Shown here piece after piece: positions 8,058-16,061 of a stretch of 64,000 nucleotides of DNA. The stretch is from Mycobacterium paraffinicum (GTDB taxonomy: Bacteria; Actinomycetota; Actinomycetes; Mycobacteriales; Mycobacteriaceae). The notes under the pieces were generated by a model that saw only the letters and a list, made by a program, of their open reading frames with translations, ran no database searches and was not told the DNA's origin. The position numbers and the translations under genes were made by a program. Each line of letters begins with the position of its first letter. Within the stretch, counting starts at the first letter, position 1. The stretch lies in NCBI RefSeq assembly GCF_001907675.1, contig NZ_MPNT01000012.1:1-64000 (forward strand), given 5' to 3'.

Positions 8058-9176
8058 ATGACCAGCCAAGCCTTGCCCGTCACGCTGCGCTCGCCCGCGG
8101 ACCTGACACCAGCCGTTCTGACCTCGCTGCTGCGTCGCCACCGGCCCGCGGTGACGGTCACCGACGTGCGGGTCCGGACCGCCTGGCAAGGGACCACCTC
8201 ACACATCCACCTCGACGTGGACTACGCCGATGACGACACCGGCTTACCTTCAAAGCTTTTCGTCAAGACACAACTTGGCACGGTGCACGATCTTCCCGCC
8301 GCGGTCGACGAGTCGCTATCGGAGGGCGGCGGCGGGACGGTTATGTTGGATGACGAGACGAAGTTCTATCGCAATCTTCGTGACGATCTCGACGTCGAGA
8401 CCATGACGACCTACTTCGCTGAACATCTCGACGGACCGTCACAGTTCTTGGTGATCGGCGAAGACATCACGATGCGCGGAGCGCGGGTGCCCGACGCGGA
8501 GGCCGGTCTGCCCGTCGAGCAGGTCGACGAGCTGCTGGCGACGTTGAGCCGTGTGCACGCCGCGTTCTGGGCGAATCCGAGGCTCGATGGGCGCGGCGAC
8601 CTGGCGTGGCTGCAGCATCCCGTCACCGGAGGGTTCGCAGAATTCCTGCGCACCAATGGATTCGCGATTATCCGTGCGTTCATCGACATTCCCTATAAGC
8701 GGGAGCTTCTCAACGCAACCGGCGCCGACATGGACAGTATGGAGGCAGCGTTCTGGACCCTGCAGGATCGCGTGGCTCACGATCCGATCACGCTGTTGCA
8801 CGGGGACCCGCACCCGCGCAACACATATGTTCTCCCCGACGGCCGAGTGGGGCTACTGGACTGGCAGTTGGTGCGGCGGGGCTCGTGGTCCCACGACGTC
8901 GGATACGCATTGATCGGCGCGCTGCCGCCTGCTTCGCGTCGCGAGCACGAGCGTGAACTGCTCGACAACTACCGCGGGCGACTGCTCGATGCCGGCGTCT
9001 CGTCCGTGCCGGATCGCGAGCAGATGTGGACCGCCTATCGGCAGAGTCCGGCGTGGGGGTTTTGCATGTGGGCCATTACGCCCGATCAGATGTATTCCGT
9101 CGAGATCGTGCGTGCTGTGCTTGGCCGCTTCGCCGAGGCCTATTCGGATCTCGGCACCGGCAAGTTGTTGAGCTGA
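8058..9176 (+). CDS. Aminoglycoside-phosphotransferase-fold (APH/EcKinase-like) protein
   Basis: A 372-residue kinase-fold protein. It shows KLFVKTQ (ATP-lysine strand), the Brenner catalytic loop LLHGDPHPRNTYV (about 254-266) and the metal-binding GLLDWQ. Proteins of this kind are common in mycobacterial lipid and steroid loci and are often annotated as phosphotransferases of unknown substrate. Start ATG 8058 follows GAGGACGTGAG. It is a single gene with its own operator A copy, so it belongs to the same putative regulon as the split PEP-synthase-like operons. Two related genes lie at 21928 and 42488. Resistance function is not implied. Confidence 0.85.
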   Translation: MTSQALPVTLRSPADLTPAVLTSLLRRHRPAVTVTDVRVRTAWQGTTSHIHLDVDYADDDTGLPSKLFVKTQLGTVHDLPAAVDESLSEGGGGTVMLDDETKFYRNLRDDLDVETMTTYFAEHLDGPSQFLVIGEDITMRGARVPDAEAGLPVEQVDELLATLSRVHAAFWANPRLDGRGDLAWLQHPVTGGFAEFLRTNGFAIIRAFIDIPYKRELLNATGADMDSMEAAFWTLQDRVAHDPITLLHGDPHPRNTYVLPDGRVGLLDWQLVRRGSWSHDVGYALIGALPPASRREHERELLDNYRGRLLDAGVSSVPDREQMWTAYRQSPAWGFCMWAITPDQMYSVEIVRAVLGRFAEAYSDLGTGKLLS

Positions 9177-9270
9177 GGAACAGCACCAACTTCCTTGGTC
9201 GTCGGCCACGTCGGCCGGTCACCGGTGCAGTGGCGCAAGACATTTGGCGCGCAATCCTCGAAGTTCGGCC

Positions 9271-10287
9271 CTATCGGTTGTTCCAGACGGTCTCCGGCCT
9301 GGCCTGCAGCAGGTGAACCTCGCCGTCGGCGTCCACGGCCCACTCAACATCCACGGCGTACCCGGCGTTCTGCTCGATTTGTAGGGCGAGGCGTGCGACC
9401 TTGAGCAGCGTGTCGTCATCGATGCTGGGTGCATCACCCTCGCCGGGGGCGAGATGGACAATTCTGACCGCCCCGTTTTCGTACCGATGAGCGCGAGTCT
9501 GGCGCGCAATCTTTCGCTTGCGCACGCACATGCGGGCCTTGTCGACCCAGGCGCTATCGGATTCCACGTCGCCATTGACCACGCCTTCACCCAGGCCTAG
9601 GGCCGACGCGACAAAGATCTGGCCACGGTCTCCCGTCACCGGCTCCAACGTCATCGTCACGCCCGCTGCGACTGCCGGCACCATTCGCTGAACAACGACC
9701 GCCATCGCCACGTCAACGGAAGCCACGTTGAACCGCCGGCGATACGCGATCGCCCGCGGTGTGTAAAGACTCGCCCAACAACGCACAACGGCCTCGAGCA
9801 GCGCGGGCGCACCCTCGATCCACAGATAGGTATCTTGCTGACCGGCAAACGACGCCTCGGCCGTGTCTTCGGCAATCGCGCTGGACCGCACCGCTACCGG
9901 CCCGCCACCCATCTGGGCGTAAGCCTCCACAACTTGGACAGCGAGGCTCTCCGGCAGGGTGACTTGGTCGAACAGCGTCATGGTTGCCGCCGACCGGTCC
10001 CGGTCGGTGCCCGTTGTCGCCAGTGATTCCGCGATGCGTGGCGCGACTCCTGCGGCGGCAACTGCCTCGCGGTAGGCGCTCACAGTGACGACAAACCCTG
10101 GCGGAACCGACAAACCTTGCTTGGTCAGCGCCCCGAGGCCGGTAGCCTTGCCACCGACCTCGTGACTCAGCTCCGGACTGCACCGATGCAGCGGAAGAAC
10201 ATGCGTCGCCATGTGTTCCGGCCGGTGCGCACCTTCTGCCGAACCCCGGCGGTCAACCGCGCCGACGGGCTTTTGATCAGTTGTCAT
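9271..10287 (-). CDS. PEP-synthase-like ATP-grasp subunit (PPDK N-terminal domain only)
   Basis: A 338-residue protein that corresponds only to the ATP-binding half of PEP synthase/pyruvate phosphate dikinase. Motifs: GGKATGLGAL (45-54), VPPGFVVT, VAVRSSAIAEDTAEASFAGQ (131-150), and the late EWAVDADGEVHLLQARPE strand. It ends where the phosphohistidine domain would begin. The matching half is encoded at 16058-17680, so the enzyme is split. In phenylphosphate synthase the same division exists (PpsB ATP part, PpsA histidine part), and rifampin phosphotransferase has the two in one chain. It is the last gene of the leftward operon from 14997; the stop converges on the 8058 gene. Confidence 0.87.
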   Translation of the reverse strand: MTTDQKPVGAVDRRGSAEGAHRPEHMATHVLPLHRCSPELSHEVGGKATGLGALTKQGLSVPPGFVVTVSAYREAVAAAGVAPRIAESLATTGTDRDRSAATMTLFDQVTLPESLAVQVVEAYAQMGGGPVAVRSSAIAEDTAEASFAGQQDTYLWIEGAPALLEAVVRCWASLYTPRAIAYRRRFNVASVDVAMAVVVQRMVPAVAAGVTMTLEPVTGDRGQIFVASALGLGEGVVNGDVESDSAWVDKARMCVRKRKIARQTRAHRYENGAVRIVHLAPGEGDAPSIDDDTLLKVARLALQIEQNAGYAVDVEWAVDADGEVHLLQARPETVWNNR

Positions 10288-10296
10288 CGCGGGCGC

Positions 10297-10707
10297 CTAC
10301 TTGATCACGAATTCCGGTATGCGATAACCGGTGTCACCGAGGTCGACGATACGCATCTGCACCCGCTGCCCGATTCGCACGTCGGCTGGATCCGCGTCGA
10401 TGACCGCGTTGATCCGCAAGCCCGGCTGCTCCACCAGTTCGACGAGCCCGACGACATACGGGGGCACCCGACCGGGAACGAGGGCCTGGCGCACGACGAT
10501 GTAGCTGAAAATTGTGCCGTCCCCGCTGACTTCCTCGAAGTGCACGGGGCCACCGGTGTACCGGCTGCGCTCCAACGGCGGATGGATCCATTTCCCAGTG
10601 TCGTCGCAGCGGCACAACATCAACGAACCGTTCTTCAGACCCTCCCAGTAGGGCGCCGAATCGGGGTCAGGCACCGGAATCGGTGCCACCAGAGCTGGAC
10701 TCGTCAT
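10297..10707 (-). CDS. DUF35 OB-fold protein with degenerate zinc ribbon
   Basis: A 136-residue DUF35 protein. The N-terminal helix (PYWEGLKNGSLMLCRC) and OB-fold (PPYVVGLVELVEQPGLRINAVI) are clear, but the zinc ribbon has lost half its ligands: LCRCDDTGKWIHPP is followed by ERSRYTGG where a CxxC would be expected. It probably folds without zinc. It overlaps the upstream thiolase-like gene by four bases (ATGA), the usual arrangement for a thiolase/DUF35 complex such as Ltp2-ChsH2. The ATP-grasp gene follows after 9 bases. Confidence 0.88.
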   Translation of the reverse strand: MTSPALVAPIPVPDPDSAPYWEGLKNGSLMLCRCDDTGKWIHPPLERSRYTGGPVHFEEVSGDGTIFSYIVVRQALVPGRVPPYVVGLVELVEQPGLRINAVIDADPADVRIGQRVQMRIVDLGDTGYRIPEFVIK

Positions 10708-11840
10708 GGCTTCTCCCTGCTGTAGACGTTGGCGCCGCCGAATGGCCCTCCACCGGCAGTGACCAGCGCGAGCTGGGCATCGTCGACCTGACGCACGCCG
10801 GCGGCGTGGCGGAGTTGCAGTGCAGCCTCGTAATGGTGGTTGAGGCCGTGAATGTAGCCCTCGGACAGCAGCCCCCCGTGCGGGTTGACCACTACGTCTC
10901 CGCCGTAGGTGGCGCGCCCGGTCGAGAAGAACTTGCCGACTTCGCCTTTCTCGCAAAAGCCGAAGCCCTCCATGGTGGCCATCACCGTGTACGTGAAGCA
11001 GTCGTACATGCAGGCCACATCCATGTCCGACGGACTCAGGCCTGTCTTTTCCCAGACCTTGGGACCCGCTGAGCGGGAGTACATCTCGGTGGGGTCGTCC
11101 CACTCGCTCCAACCGGCGCCGCCCTGCGAATTCGACGATCCGACCAGCCACATCGGGGGCTGCTTGGTGTTGCGGGCGATGTCCTCCCCGACAATCAGCA
11201 CCGCCACCGCACCGTCAACCTCGGATGTGCAATCCAGTACCCGGAACGGCTCGTTGATCCAGCGGGCGGCCAGATAGTCATCCATGGTCAGCGGTTCGCG
11301 TCGCAGGGCGTGCTCGTTGGGCCCTGCGTGGCGTCGTTGAGTGATCGCGATCTGACCGAGATCCTCACTGGTTGAGCCGAACTCGTGCTGGTGCCGACGA
11401 GCCCACATGGCGAACCATTGCGGCGGCACCATGAAACCGGAGGCTGTGTCGAACTGGTCGTGGTGCTGGACCCGCATGGGTCCCTCGATGTGACCGAACC
11501 GATAGCCGGAGCGTCCGTTTAGCGACCGATACACCAACACGGCCTTGCACATACCGGCCTCGATGACCGCGGCAGCAGTGGCGATTTGGTCAGCCACGAG
11601 ATTGCCGCCGCCATACATTGCGTTGGCCCAAGCTAATTCGTCGATGCCCAGCGCCCAGCCGACGTAGATCGGCTGTTCGGAGTCGTTGGCCATGAAAGTG
11701 CAGATACCGTCGACATCGGCCGTCGTGAGTCCGGCATCGGCGATGGCGTCGCGGCAGGCAGCCACGGCCATGCCGCGGGTCGTGCGGCCGGAGTTGCGGG
11801 AATACTCGGTACGGCCGATCCCGACAACGGCACAAACCAT
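10704..11840 (-). CDS. Thiolase-like protein (lipid-transfer/Ltp type)
   Basis: A 378-residue thiolase-superfamily protein of the SCP2/lipid-transfer type: AVVGIGRTEYSRNSG at the start, GGGNLVADQIATAAAVIEAG, a central MYDCFTYTVMATMEGFGFCEKGE and VNPHGGLLSEGYIHG near the C-terminus. I do not see the nucleophile-cysteine motif of a true degradative thiolase, which is typical of Ltp-type retro-aldolases that cleave side chains without CoA-dependent thiolysis. It is coupled to the DUF35 gene 10297, so a thiolase/DUF35 aldolase complex is likely by analogy. Substrate unknown. Confidence 0.87.
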   Translation of the reverse strand: MVCAVVGIGRTEYSRNSGRTTRGMAVAACRDAIADAGLTTADVDGICTFMANDSEQPIYVGWALGIDELAWANAMYGGGNLVADQIATAAAVIEAGMCKAVLVYRSLNGRSGYRFGHIEGPMRVQHHDQFDTASGFMVPPQWFAMWARRHQHEFGSTSEDLGQIAITQRRHAGPNEHALRREPLTMDDYLAARWINEPFRVLDCTSEVDGAVAVLIVGEDIARNTKQPPMWLVGSSNSQGGAGWSEWDDPTEMYSRSAGPKVWEKTGLSPSDMDVACMYDCFTYTVMATMEGFGFCEKGEVGKFFSTGRATYGGDVVVNPHGGLLSEGYIHGLNHHYEAALQLRHAAGVRQVDDAQLALVTAGGGPFGGANVYSREKP

Positions 11841-11853
11841 ATGTCTCTCCGAT

Positions 11854-14004
11854 CTACTTAGGTGCCGGGTCGCGCGGCAGGCCCAGAATGCGTTCGGCGA
11901 CCAGGTTTCTCACAATTTCCGACGTGCCGCCCGCGATCGTCAGGCACCGGCTGAACAGATAGTCGTGTACGACGTCGGGTTCCTCTCCGACCAGGATGGC
12001 CCGGTCGGCAATTCGCAGCGCCAACTCTGCCACCCGCTGAGCGTGCTCGGCTCCGAACAATTTGGCTATGTTGCCTTCGACTCCGGGTCCGGCGTCGAAG
12101 ACGGCTCGGGCGGCCTGTCGCAGATTCAGGGTGGCCAAGGTGTAGGACTCGATCAGCAACGCACCGACCTCGCGGGCGATGCCAGTGTCGCCGGGCCGGT
12201 GGCGGGCCAGCAGATCGATCAAAGCGCCGGCGGTCATGGTGACCGAGCCGCCGCCGATCGACACGCGTTCGTTGCCGAAGGCAGCCATCGCTACACTCCA
12301 CCCGTCGTTGACACCGCCGACCACATCACGAGCGGGCACGAAAACGTCGTCGAAGAAGACTTCGTTGAATAGCGTCTCGCCGGTGATCTCGGTGAGCGGG
12401 CGAATGCGCACGGCCGGGTCGGCGAGGTCGATGATCATCGCCGTGATGCCTTTGTGCTTGCGCACGTTCGGATCGGTGCGCACGGTGGCCAGACCGCGTT
12501 GGCAGTTCACCGCATCACTGGTCCACACCTTCTGACCGTTGACCACCCAGCCACCGTCGACCCGCCTGGCCTTGGTAGCAACCGCCGCGGCGTCCGAGCC
12601 GGCGCCAGGCTCGCTGAACAGCTGGCACCACCGCAGGTCGCCCTCCAGGCTCGGCCAGATCAGTCGCTCGACTTGTTCAGGGCTACCGTGTTGCAGCAGC
12701 GTTGGGACCACCCATTCACCGAGGCCGAGACTGGGTTTATCCAAACCGTCCAGGGTGTCCTCGATGATGAGCTGCTCTACGCTGTCGGCGGCCCGGCCGT
12801 ACGGAGTGGGCCAATGTGGTTGAAGGTAACCGCTGCGCGCCCAGAGCCTTTGGTGATCGTCGGCGTCGGCCGCCTCCAGTTCTGACCGGAAATCCAGTGC
12901 GGCCTGGCGATACTGTTCGGCGCCCTCGGGCAGGTCTACCGATTGGCGTCGGCGAACGCCGTCGCGTTGCAGCGCGATGACTTTGTCCCGCAACGCATCC
13001 TGGTCGCCGGCGAAGGTTTGCAGGACGGTAGCCCGTCTGATGTAGAGGTGAGCGTGGTGCTCCCAGGTGTACCCGATGCCGCCATGCACCTGCACGTTCT
13101 GCAAGGCCACCCGCTGATAAGCGGTCAACGCATGTCCGGCCGCCATGGTCGCGGCCAGCTCGGCCTCCGCACCATCGGCACGAGCCGCGTCCCAGGTAGC
13201 GGCGACTGCGAGTTCGGTGTCGACCAGCATGTTCGCGCAATGATGTTTGACTGCTTGAAACGAGCCGATAGGTCTGCCGAACTGCTCGCGGCCGGCGGCG
13301 TAAGCCGTCGCCATCTCGGTGCACGCGCTCAACCCGCCAACTGCCTCGGCCGCGGCCAGCAGTCGAAGGATCCGCGTCGCCGTCCCAGCCGCGCCCGGGA
13401 GGATCTCGAGTACCGGTGCCGAGTTCAGGCCGAGTACCACCACCGGGGCCAGCAGCCGATCTACCGATTCGATAGTCCGAACGCTGACGCCCTCACCGGC
13501 TGCCAGCAGCACCAGGTCGTCACCGGCGGGAAGCAGAAACAGGTCCGCACCTGACTCGGCCAGTGCCGGTACCGCTGCGGCAGTGACCGCCGAATCGCGA
13601 ACGACAGCACCGCCGTCGGTGCCGATCCCTGTGATCACGTCACCGGACACCAGCCGCGGCAACCACCGTTGCCGCTGCCCGTCCGTCCCGGCTTCAGCGA
13701 TCACCGCAGACACTGCGACCGTGGGCAGGAAGGGTCCGGCCATCGCCGCGCGGCCCAGTTGCTCCAACACGATCGTCAGTTCAGGCAGACCGTAACCCTG
13801 GCCGTCGAATCGTTCGTCGATATGCAGGCCGAGCCAGCCGGTGGAGACCATCTCTTTCCAGAGTCCGTCGGTGGACCACCAGCGGTCGCTCTTGTCACGG
13901 TCGAGCAGGATCCGGCGGGCGCCCGCGGTGCCGGCACGCCCGGCGACCATTGCGGCCGCTACTTTGGCGAGGGCGCGATGATCTTCGGTGATCGCCAATG
14001 GCAT
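11854..14004 (-). CDS. Fused two-domain acyl-CoA dehydrogenase (FadE34-like)
   Basis: A 716-residue protein made of two acyl-CoA dehydrogenase domains in tandem. The first (about 1-350) has GREQFGRPIGSFQAVKHHCAN and QVHGGIGYTWEHHAHLYIRR; the second (about 365-716) has QLFSEPGAGSDAAAVATKAR, NGQKVWTSDA, and IAGGTSEIVRNLVAERILGLPRD. Mycobacterial FadE34, a fused enzyme of similar length, dehydrogenates a steroid side-chain CoA ester; the other steroid enzymes are alpha2beta2 pairs like the one at 60496/61538. The usual EGT glutamate is replaced by GGT in the C-terminal motif, as in that steroid group. It lies mid-operon, 13 bases upstream of the thiolase-like gene. Confidence 0.92.
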   Translation of the reverse strand: MPLAITEDHRALAKVAAAMVAGRAGTAGARRILLDRDKSDRWWSTDGLWKEMVSTGWLGLHIDERFDGQGYGLPELTIVLEQLGRAAMAGPFLPTVAVSAVIAEAGTDGQRQRWLPRLVSGDVITGIGTDGGAVVRDSAVTAAAVPALAESGADLFLLPAGDDLVLLAAGEGVSVRTIESVDRLLAPVVVLGLNSAPVLEILPGAAGTATRILRLLAAAEAVGGLSACTEMATAYAAGREQFGRPIGSFQAVKHHCANMLVDTELAVAATWDAARADGAEAELAATMAAGHALTAYQRVALQNVQVHGGIGYTWEHHAHLYIRRATVLQTFAGDQDALRDKVIALQRDGVRRRQSVDLPEGAEQYRQAALDFRSELEAADADDHQRLWARSGYLQPHWPTPYGRAADSVEQLIIEDTLDGLDKPSLGLGEWVVPTLLQHGSPEQVERLIWPSLEGDLRWCQLFSEPGAGSDAAAVATKARRVDGGWVVNGQKVWTSDAVNCQRGLATVRTDPNVRKHKGITAMIIDLADPAVRIRPLTEITGETLFNEVFFDDVFVPARDVVGGVNDGWSVAMAAFGNERVSIGGGSVTMTAGALIDLLARHRPGDTGIAREVGALLIESYTLATLNLRQAARAVFDAGPGVEGNIAKLFGAEHAQRVAELALRIADRAILVGEEPDVVHDYLFSRCLTIAGGTSEIVRNLVAERILGLPRDPAPK

Positions 14005-14023
14005 CAGCGGCTCTCCAATCTGC

Positions 14024-14632
14024 TCACCAGGGTGTACCGAACCGCTCGCGGCATGTCAGCGATGTGGCCGGGCGGCGGCGAGGCGGTGCGAGCTTGCGTG
14101 CGGGCAGACCGACATAGACTGCGGCCATCGGGATCAGATTCTGCGGCAGTTCCAACAGCTCTCGCACCTGGTCGACACCAAAAGTGGTCAAGCCGGTGGT
14201 CAAACACGAACCGTAGCCAAGGTCGGCGGCAGCCAGAAGCATATTCTGCACAGCCGGGTAGATCGACGGCGGCGCATAGATCTCCGGCACCCGGTCCGTG
14301 TCAGCGCATACCACGATGACCACTGGCGCCGCGGCGAAACCTCCTTGACTGCAACCGAACTCGAGGTCAGCAACCAATGCCTTGTCTTCGACGCTCTGCT
14401 TGACGAAGTCACCTCCGCCCGCGTTCCATGTTTCTGTCCACCACGCCGCGAGGAGAGCGCGGTTGCGGTCGTCGCGGACTACGATGAACGTCCAAGGCTG
14501 GGTGTTTTCCGCGCTCGGCGCGTGCACCGCGGCGGCGAGCATCTGCTCGACGTCGGAATCGGGTACCTTGCCGTCCGGATCAAAACGACGACACGCGCGT
14601 TGAGCGTGGATGACAGCAAGTAAGTCGCCCAC
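14024..14632 (-). CDS. Nitroreductase-family FMN oxidoreductase
   Basis: A 202-residue nitroreductase-like flavoprotein. Motifs: AQRACRRF (FMN phosphate arginines), APSAENTQPWTFIVV, and the C-terminal GLPARKLAPPRR. The start is GTG 14632, whose G is the last base of the upstream TAG stop (TAGTG), so the two genes are coupled; a longer frame to 14932 is shadow sequence of the EthD-like gene. Family members reduce nitro groups, quinones or enoyl-type bonds with NAD(P)H. In a catabolic operon an ene-reduction or dehydrogenation role is possible, but the substrate cannot be inferred. Confidence 0.86.
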   Translation of the reverse strand: MGDLLAVIHAQRACRRFDPDGKVPDSDVEQMLAAAVHAPSAENTQPWTFIVVRDDRNRALLAAWWTETWNAGGGDFVKQSVEDKALVADLEFGCSQGGFAAAPVVIVVCADTDRVPEIYAPPSIYPAVQNMLLAAADLGYGSCLTTGLTTFGVDQVRELLELPQNLIPMAAVYVGLPARKLAPPRRRPATSLTCRERFGTPW

Positions 14633-14997
14633 TAGCTGTCCGCCAGAACGCGTTTGCCGCGTGGCGCCCATCCGGTGAGAGAGATGGTGGTCAGATCGAG
14701 CCACTCCCCTAGTGACAGCGTTCCGGCCATGACCCGTTTCAAGAATTCCGCCATCACGACGTCGGGTTCGTTGTCCAGCTCGTAAATCACCATGTAGCGG
14801 TGTGTCGGCGGCGGCAACTGAGCGGGCAACTCTTGGTCGTCCGGGACTTTCAGTTCGACGATGTCGTAACGCTGGGCGGCAACAACTCCCGGGACGTCGA
14901 GAACCTCCGGCAAGTGCTGAGCGTCGTACCACTTGTTGAAGGTGTCATCTTGACCCTCGATCGGGTTGGTGAGCGCTATGAACAGATTCGGAGCCAC
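14632..14997 (-). CDS. EthD-like small protein
   Basis: A 121-residue ferredoxin-like alpha/beta barrel protein of the EthD/dabb type: NLFIALTNPIEGQDDTFNKWYDAQHLPEVLDVPGV is the classic N-terminal half, and YMVIYELDNEPDVVM the second strand pair. Related proteins are small cyclases, decarboxylases or helpers in degradation operons. I choose GTG 14997, which has GAAAGG 8 bases upstream; a TTG at 15015 in the same frame would put the start 23 bases from the operator and has no ribosome site. It begins the operon that runs through nitroreductase, FadE, thiolase, DUF35 and the ATP-grasp half. Confidence 0.8.
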   Translation of the reverse strand: MAPNLFIALTNPIEGQDDTFNKWYDAQHLPEVLDVPGVVAAQRYDIVELKVPDDQELPAQLPPPTHRYMVIYELDNEPDVVMAEFLKRVMAGTLSLGEWLDLTTISLTGWAPRGKRVLADS

Positions 14998-15037
14998 GTC
15001 GGATACCTTTCGCAACGGCCGGGATTACGTCACACTA

Positions 15038-15053
15038 TGACAGTCAACTGTCA
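15038..15053. promoter_or_regulatory. Operator A copy, TGACAGTCAACTGTCA
   Basis: Identical to the copies at 8021 and 20088. It lies between the end of the DUF7064-like gene (15057) and the EthD-like gene, 40 bases before GTG 14997, so it marks an internal promoter for the six-gene operon ending with the ATP-grasp half. Confidence 0.78.
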
Positions 15054-15056
15054 TAG

Positions 15057-16061
15057 TCAACGCGGCGGCGGGTCGGTGAGACTCGACCTCTCGAGGTAGG
15101 CGTAGCCGGTCTCCCCGCCCCACGTCACCTCGGCCCAGCTGACGGTGTAGGCCTGTGCCGGATTCACCAGCCCATAGGGCAGGCCGTCGGCCATCGACAG
15201 CCACAGTGATGAGCAGACGGTGGCCTCGATAGGTTGACCGTCGAGCTTGCAGCCAAATTGCTCACCGTCGCGCTGCAACACCGCCGGCGGCGGAATCTCC
15301 TCCAGTGTCACGTGTCGCAGTGAACCGTCGGTGACCGCGTAAGCACCCTGCAGCGTGGTACGCCCGTCGCGGGCCCAATACCTGCAGAACCCGAATGCGC
15401 GGCCGCTGGGCATGACTCCCCCGGCGATGACGTGGCCGCCCCAGTCGCTGAGAGTGTCGGCCCCGCGTGGCCCACGCGAATGATCGCGCCAGCCACCACC
15501 ATCGAACCGGAAGGTCTCCGATCCTACGGTCACCTCGCCGACGACACGGGTGAGTTGCTCGTAGTGTTCTCTGGCCCAGCTCTGTTCGGCCATGCCGGCG
15601 CCCGAGTCGGTCGGCGGACCGGCCTCGGCGTCCCACACCGGAGTCACACCGTGCACCTCCAGATCCAGGCGAACGTGGGTCTTCGGCCCGTCGGGCAATG
15701 GTGCGGAGCGCATCGCGTCATAGGGAGACCGCAGACAGAATCCGTCAAAAGTAATGTGCCATTTCAAGAACGGCTTTTCACACCGGAAAGCCAGATTGGC
15801 TCCCGCGGGCCGGCGCTCGGGCACAGTGCGGTGATACGCCCACATGGACAACACTCCCTGATCCGCGGGCAGCGCGATGAGGACGCGGTCCTCCCACATC
15901 TCCCACATGTCGGCAACTGTGCCCAGATGCAGCCACATGCCGATATCGTGCCCAGGGTCGTAGGGCGTGAATAGCAGATTCTCGGTCCAGCCCGGCACCG
16001 GCGGGCAACTGGTCACGACTTGCTCTTTGGCCGCGGGCAGACCCGAAGAGAGCGCGCTCAC
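15057..16061 (-). CDS. DUF7064/AttH-like protein (CrtC-like lipocalin fold)
   Basis: A 334-residue protein with the two-lobed beta-rich layout of the DUF7064/DUF7065 (hydroxyneurosporene synthase-like) group: an N-terminal half with WEDRVLIALPADQGVLSMWAYHR, then GGGWRDHSRGPRGADTLSDWGGHV, where the RDHS.GPR motif is diagnostic. Function is not established for this group; some relatives hydrate or bind isoprenoids. The GTG start at 16061 overlaps the preceding PEP-synthase-like gene by four bases, so the two are translationally coupled. A role in binding or modifying a hydrophobic substrate for the phosphotransfer enzyme is only a guess. Confidence 0.78.
   Translation of the reverse strand: MSALSSGLPAAKEQVVTSCPPVPGWTENLLFTPYDPGHDIGMWLHLGTVADMWEMWEDRVLIALPADQGVLSMWAYHRTVPERRPAGANLAFRCEKPFLKWHITFDGFCLRSPYDAMRSAPLPDGPKTHVRLDLEVHGVTPVWDAEAGPPTDSGAGMAEQSWAREHYEQLTRVVGEVTVGSETFRFDGGGWRDHSRGPRGADTLSDWGGHVIAGGVMPSGRAFGFCRYWARDGRTTLQGAYAVTDGSLRHVTLEEIPPPAVLQRDGEQFGCKLDGQPIEATVCSSLWLSMADGLPYGLVNPAQAYTVSWAEVTWGGETGYAYLERSSLTDPPPR

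Noticed and set aside
8058..9176. Antibiotic-resistance aminoglycoside kinase
   Set aside because: It shares only the kinase fold and catalytic loop; it sits in a catabolic regulon and two paralogues have similar contexts.
9177..9270. Terminator between the converging genes at 9176 and 9271
   Set aside because: Some short complementary GC stretches exist but no clear stem with a T-tract.
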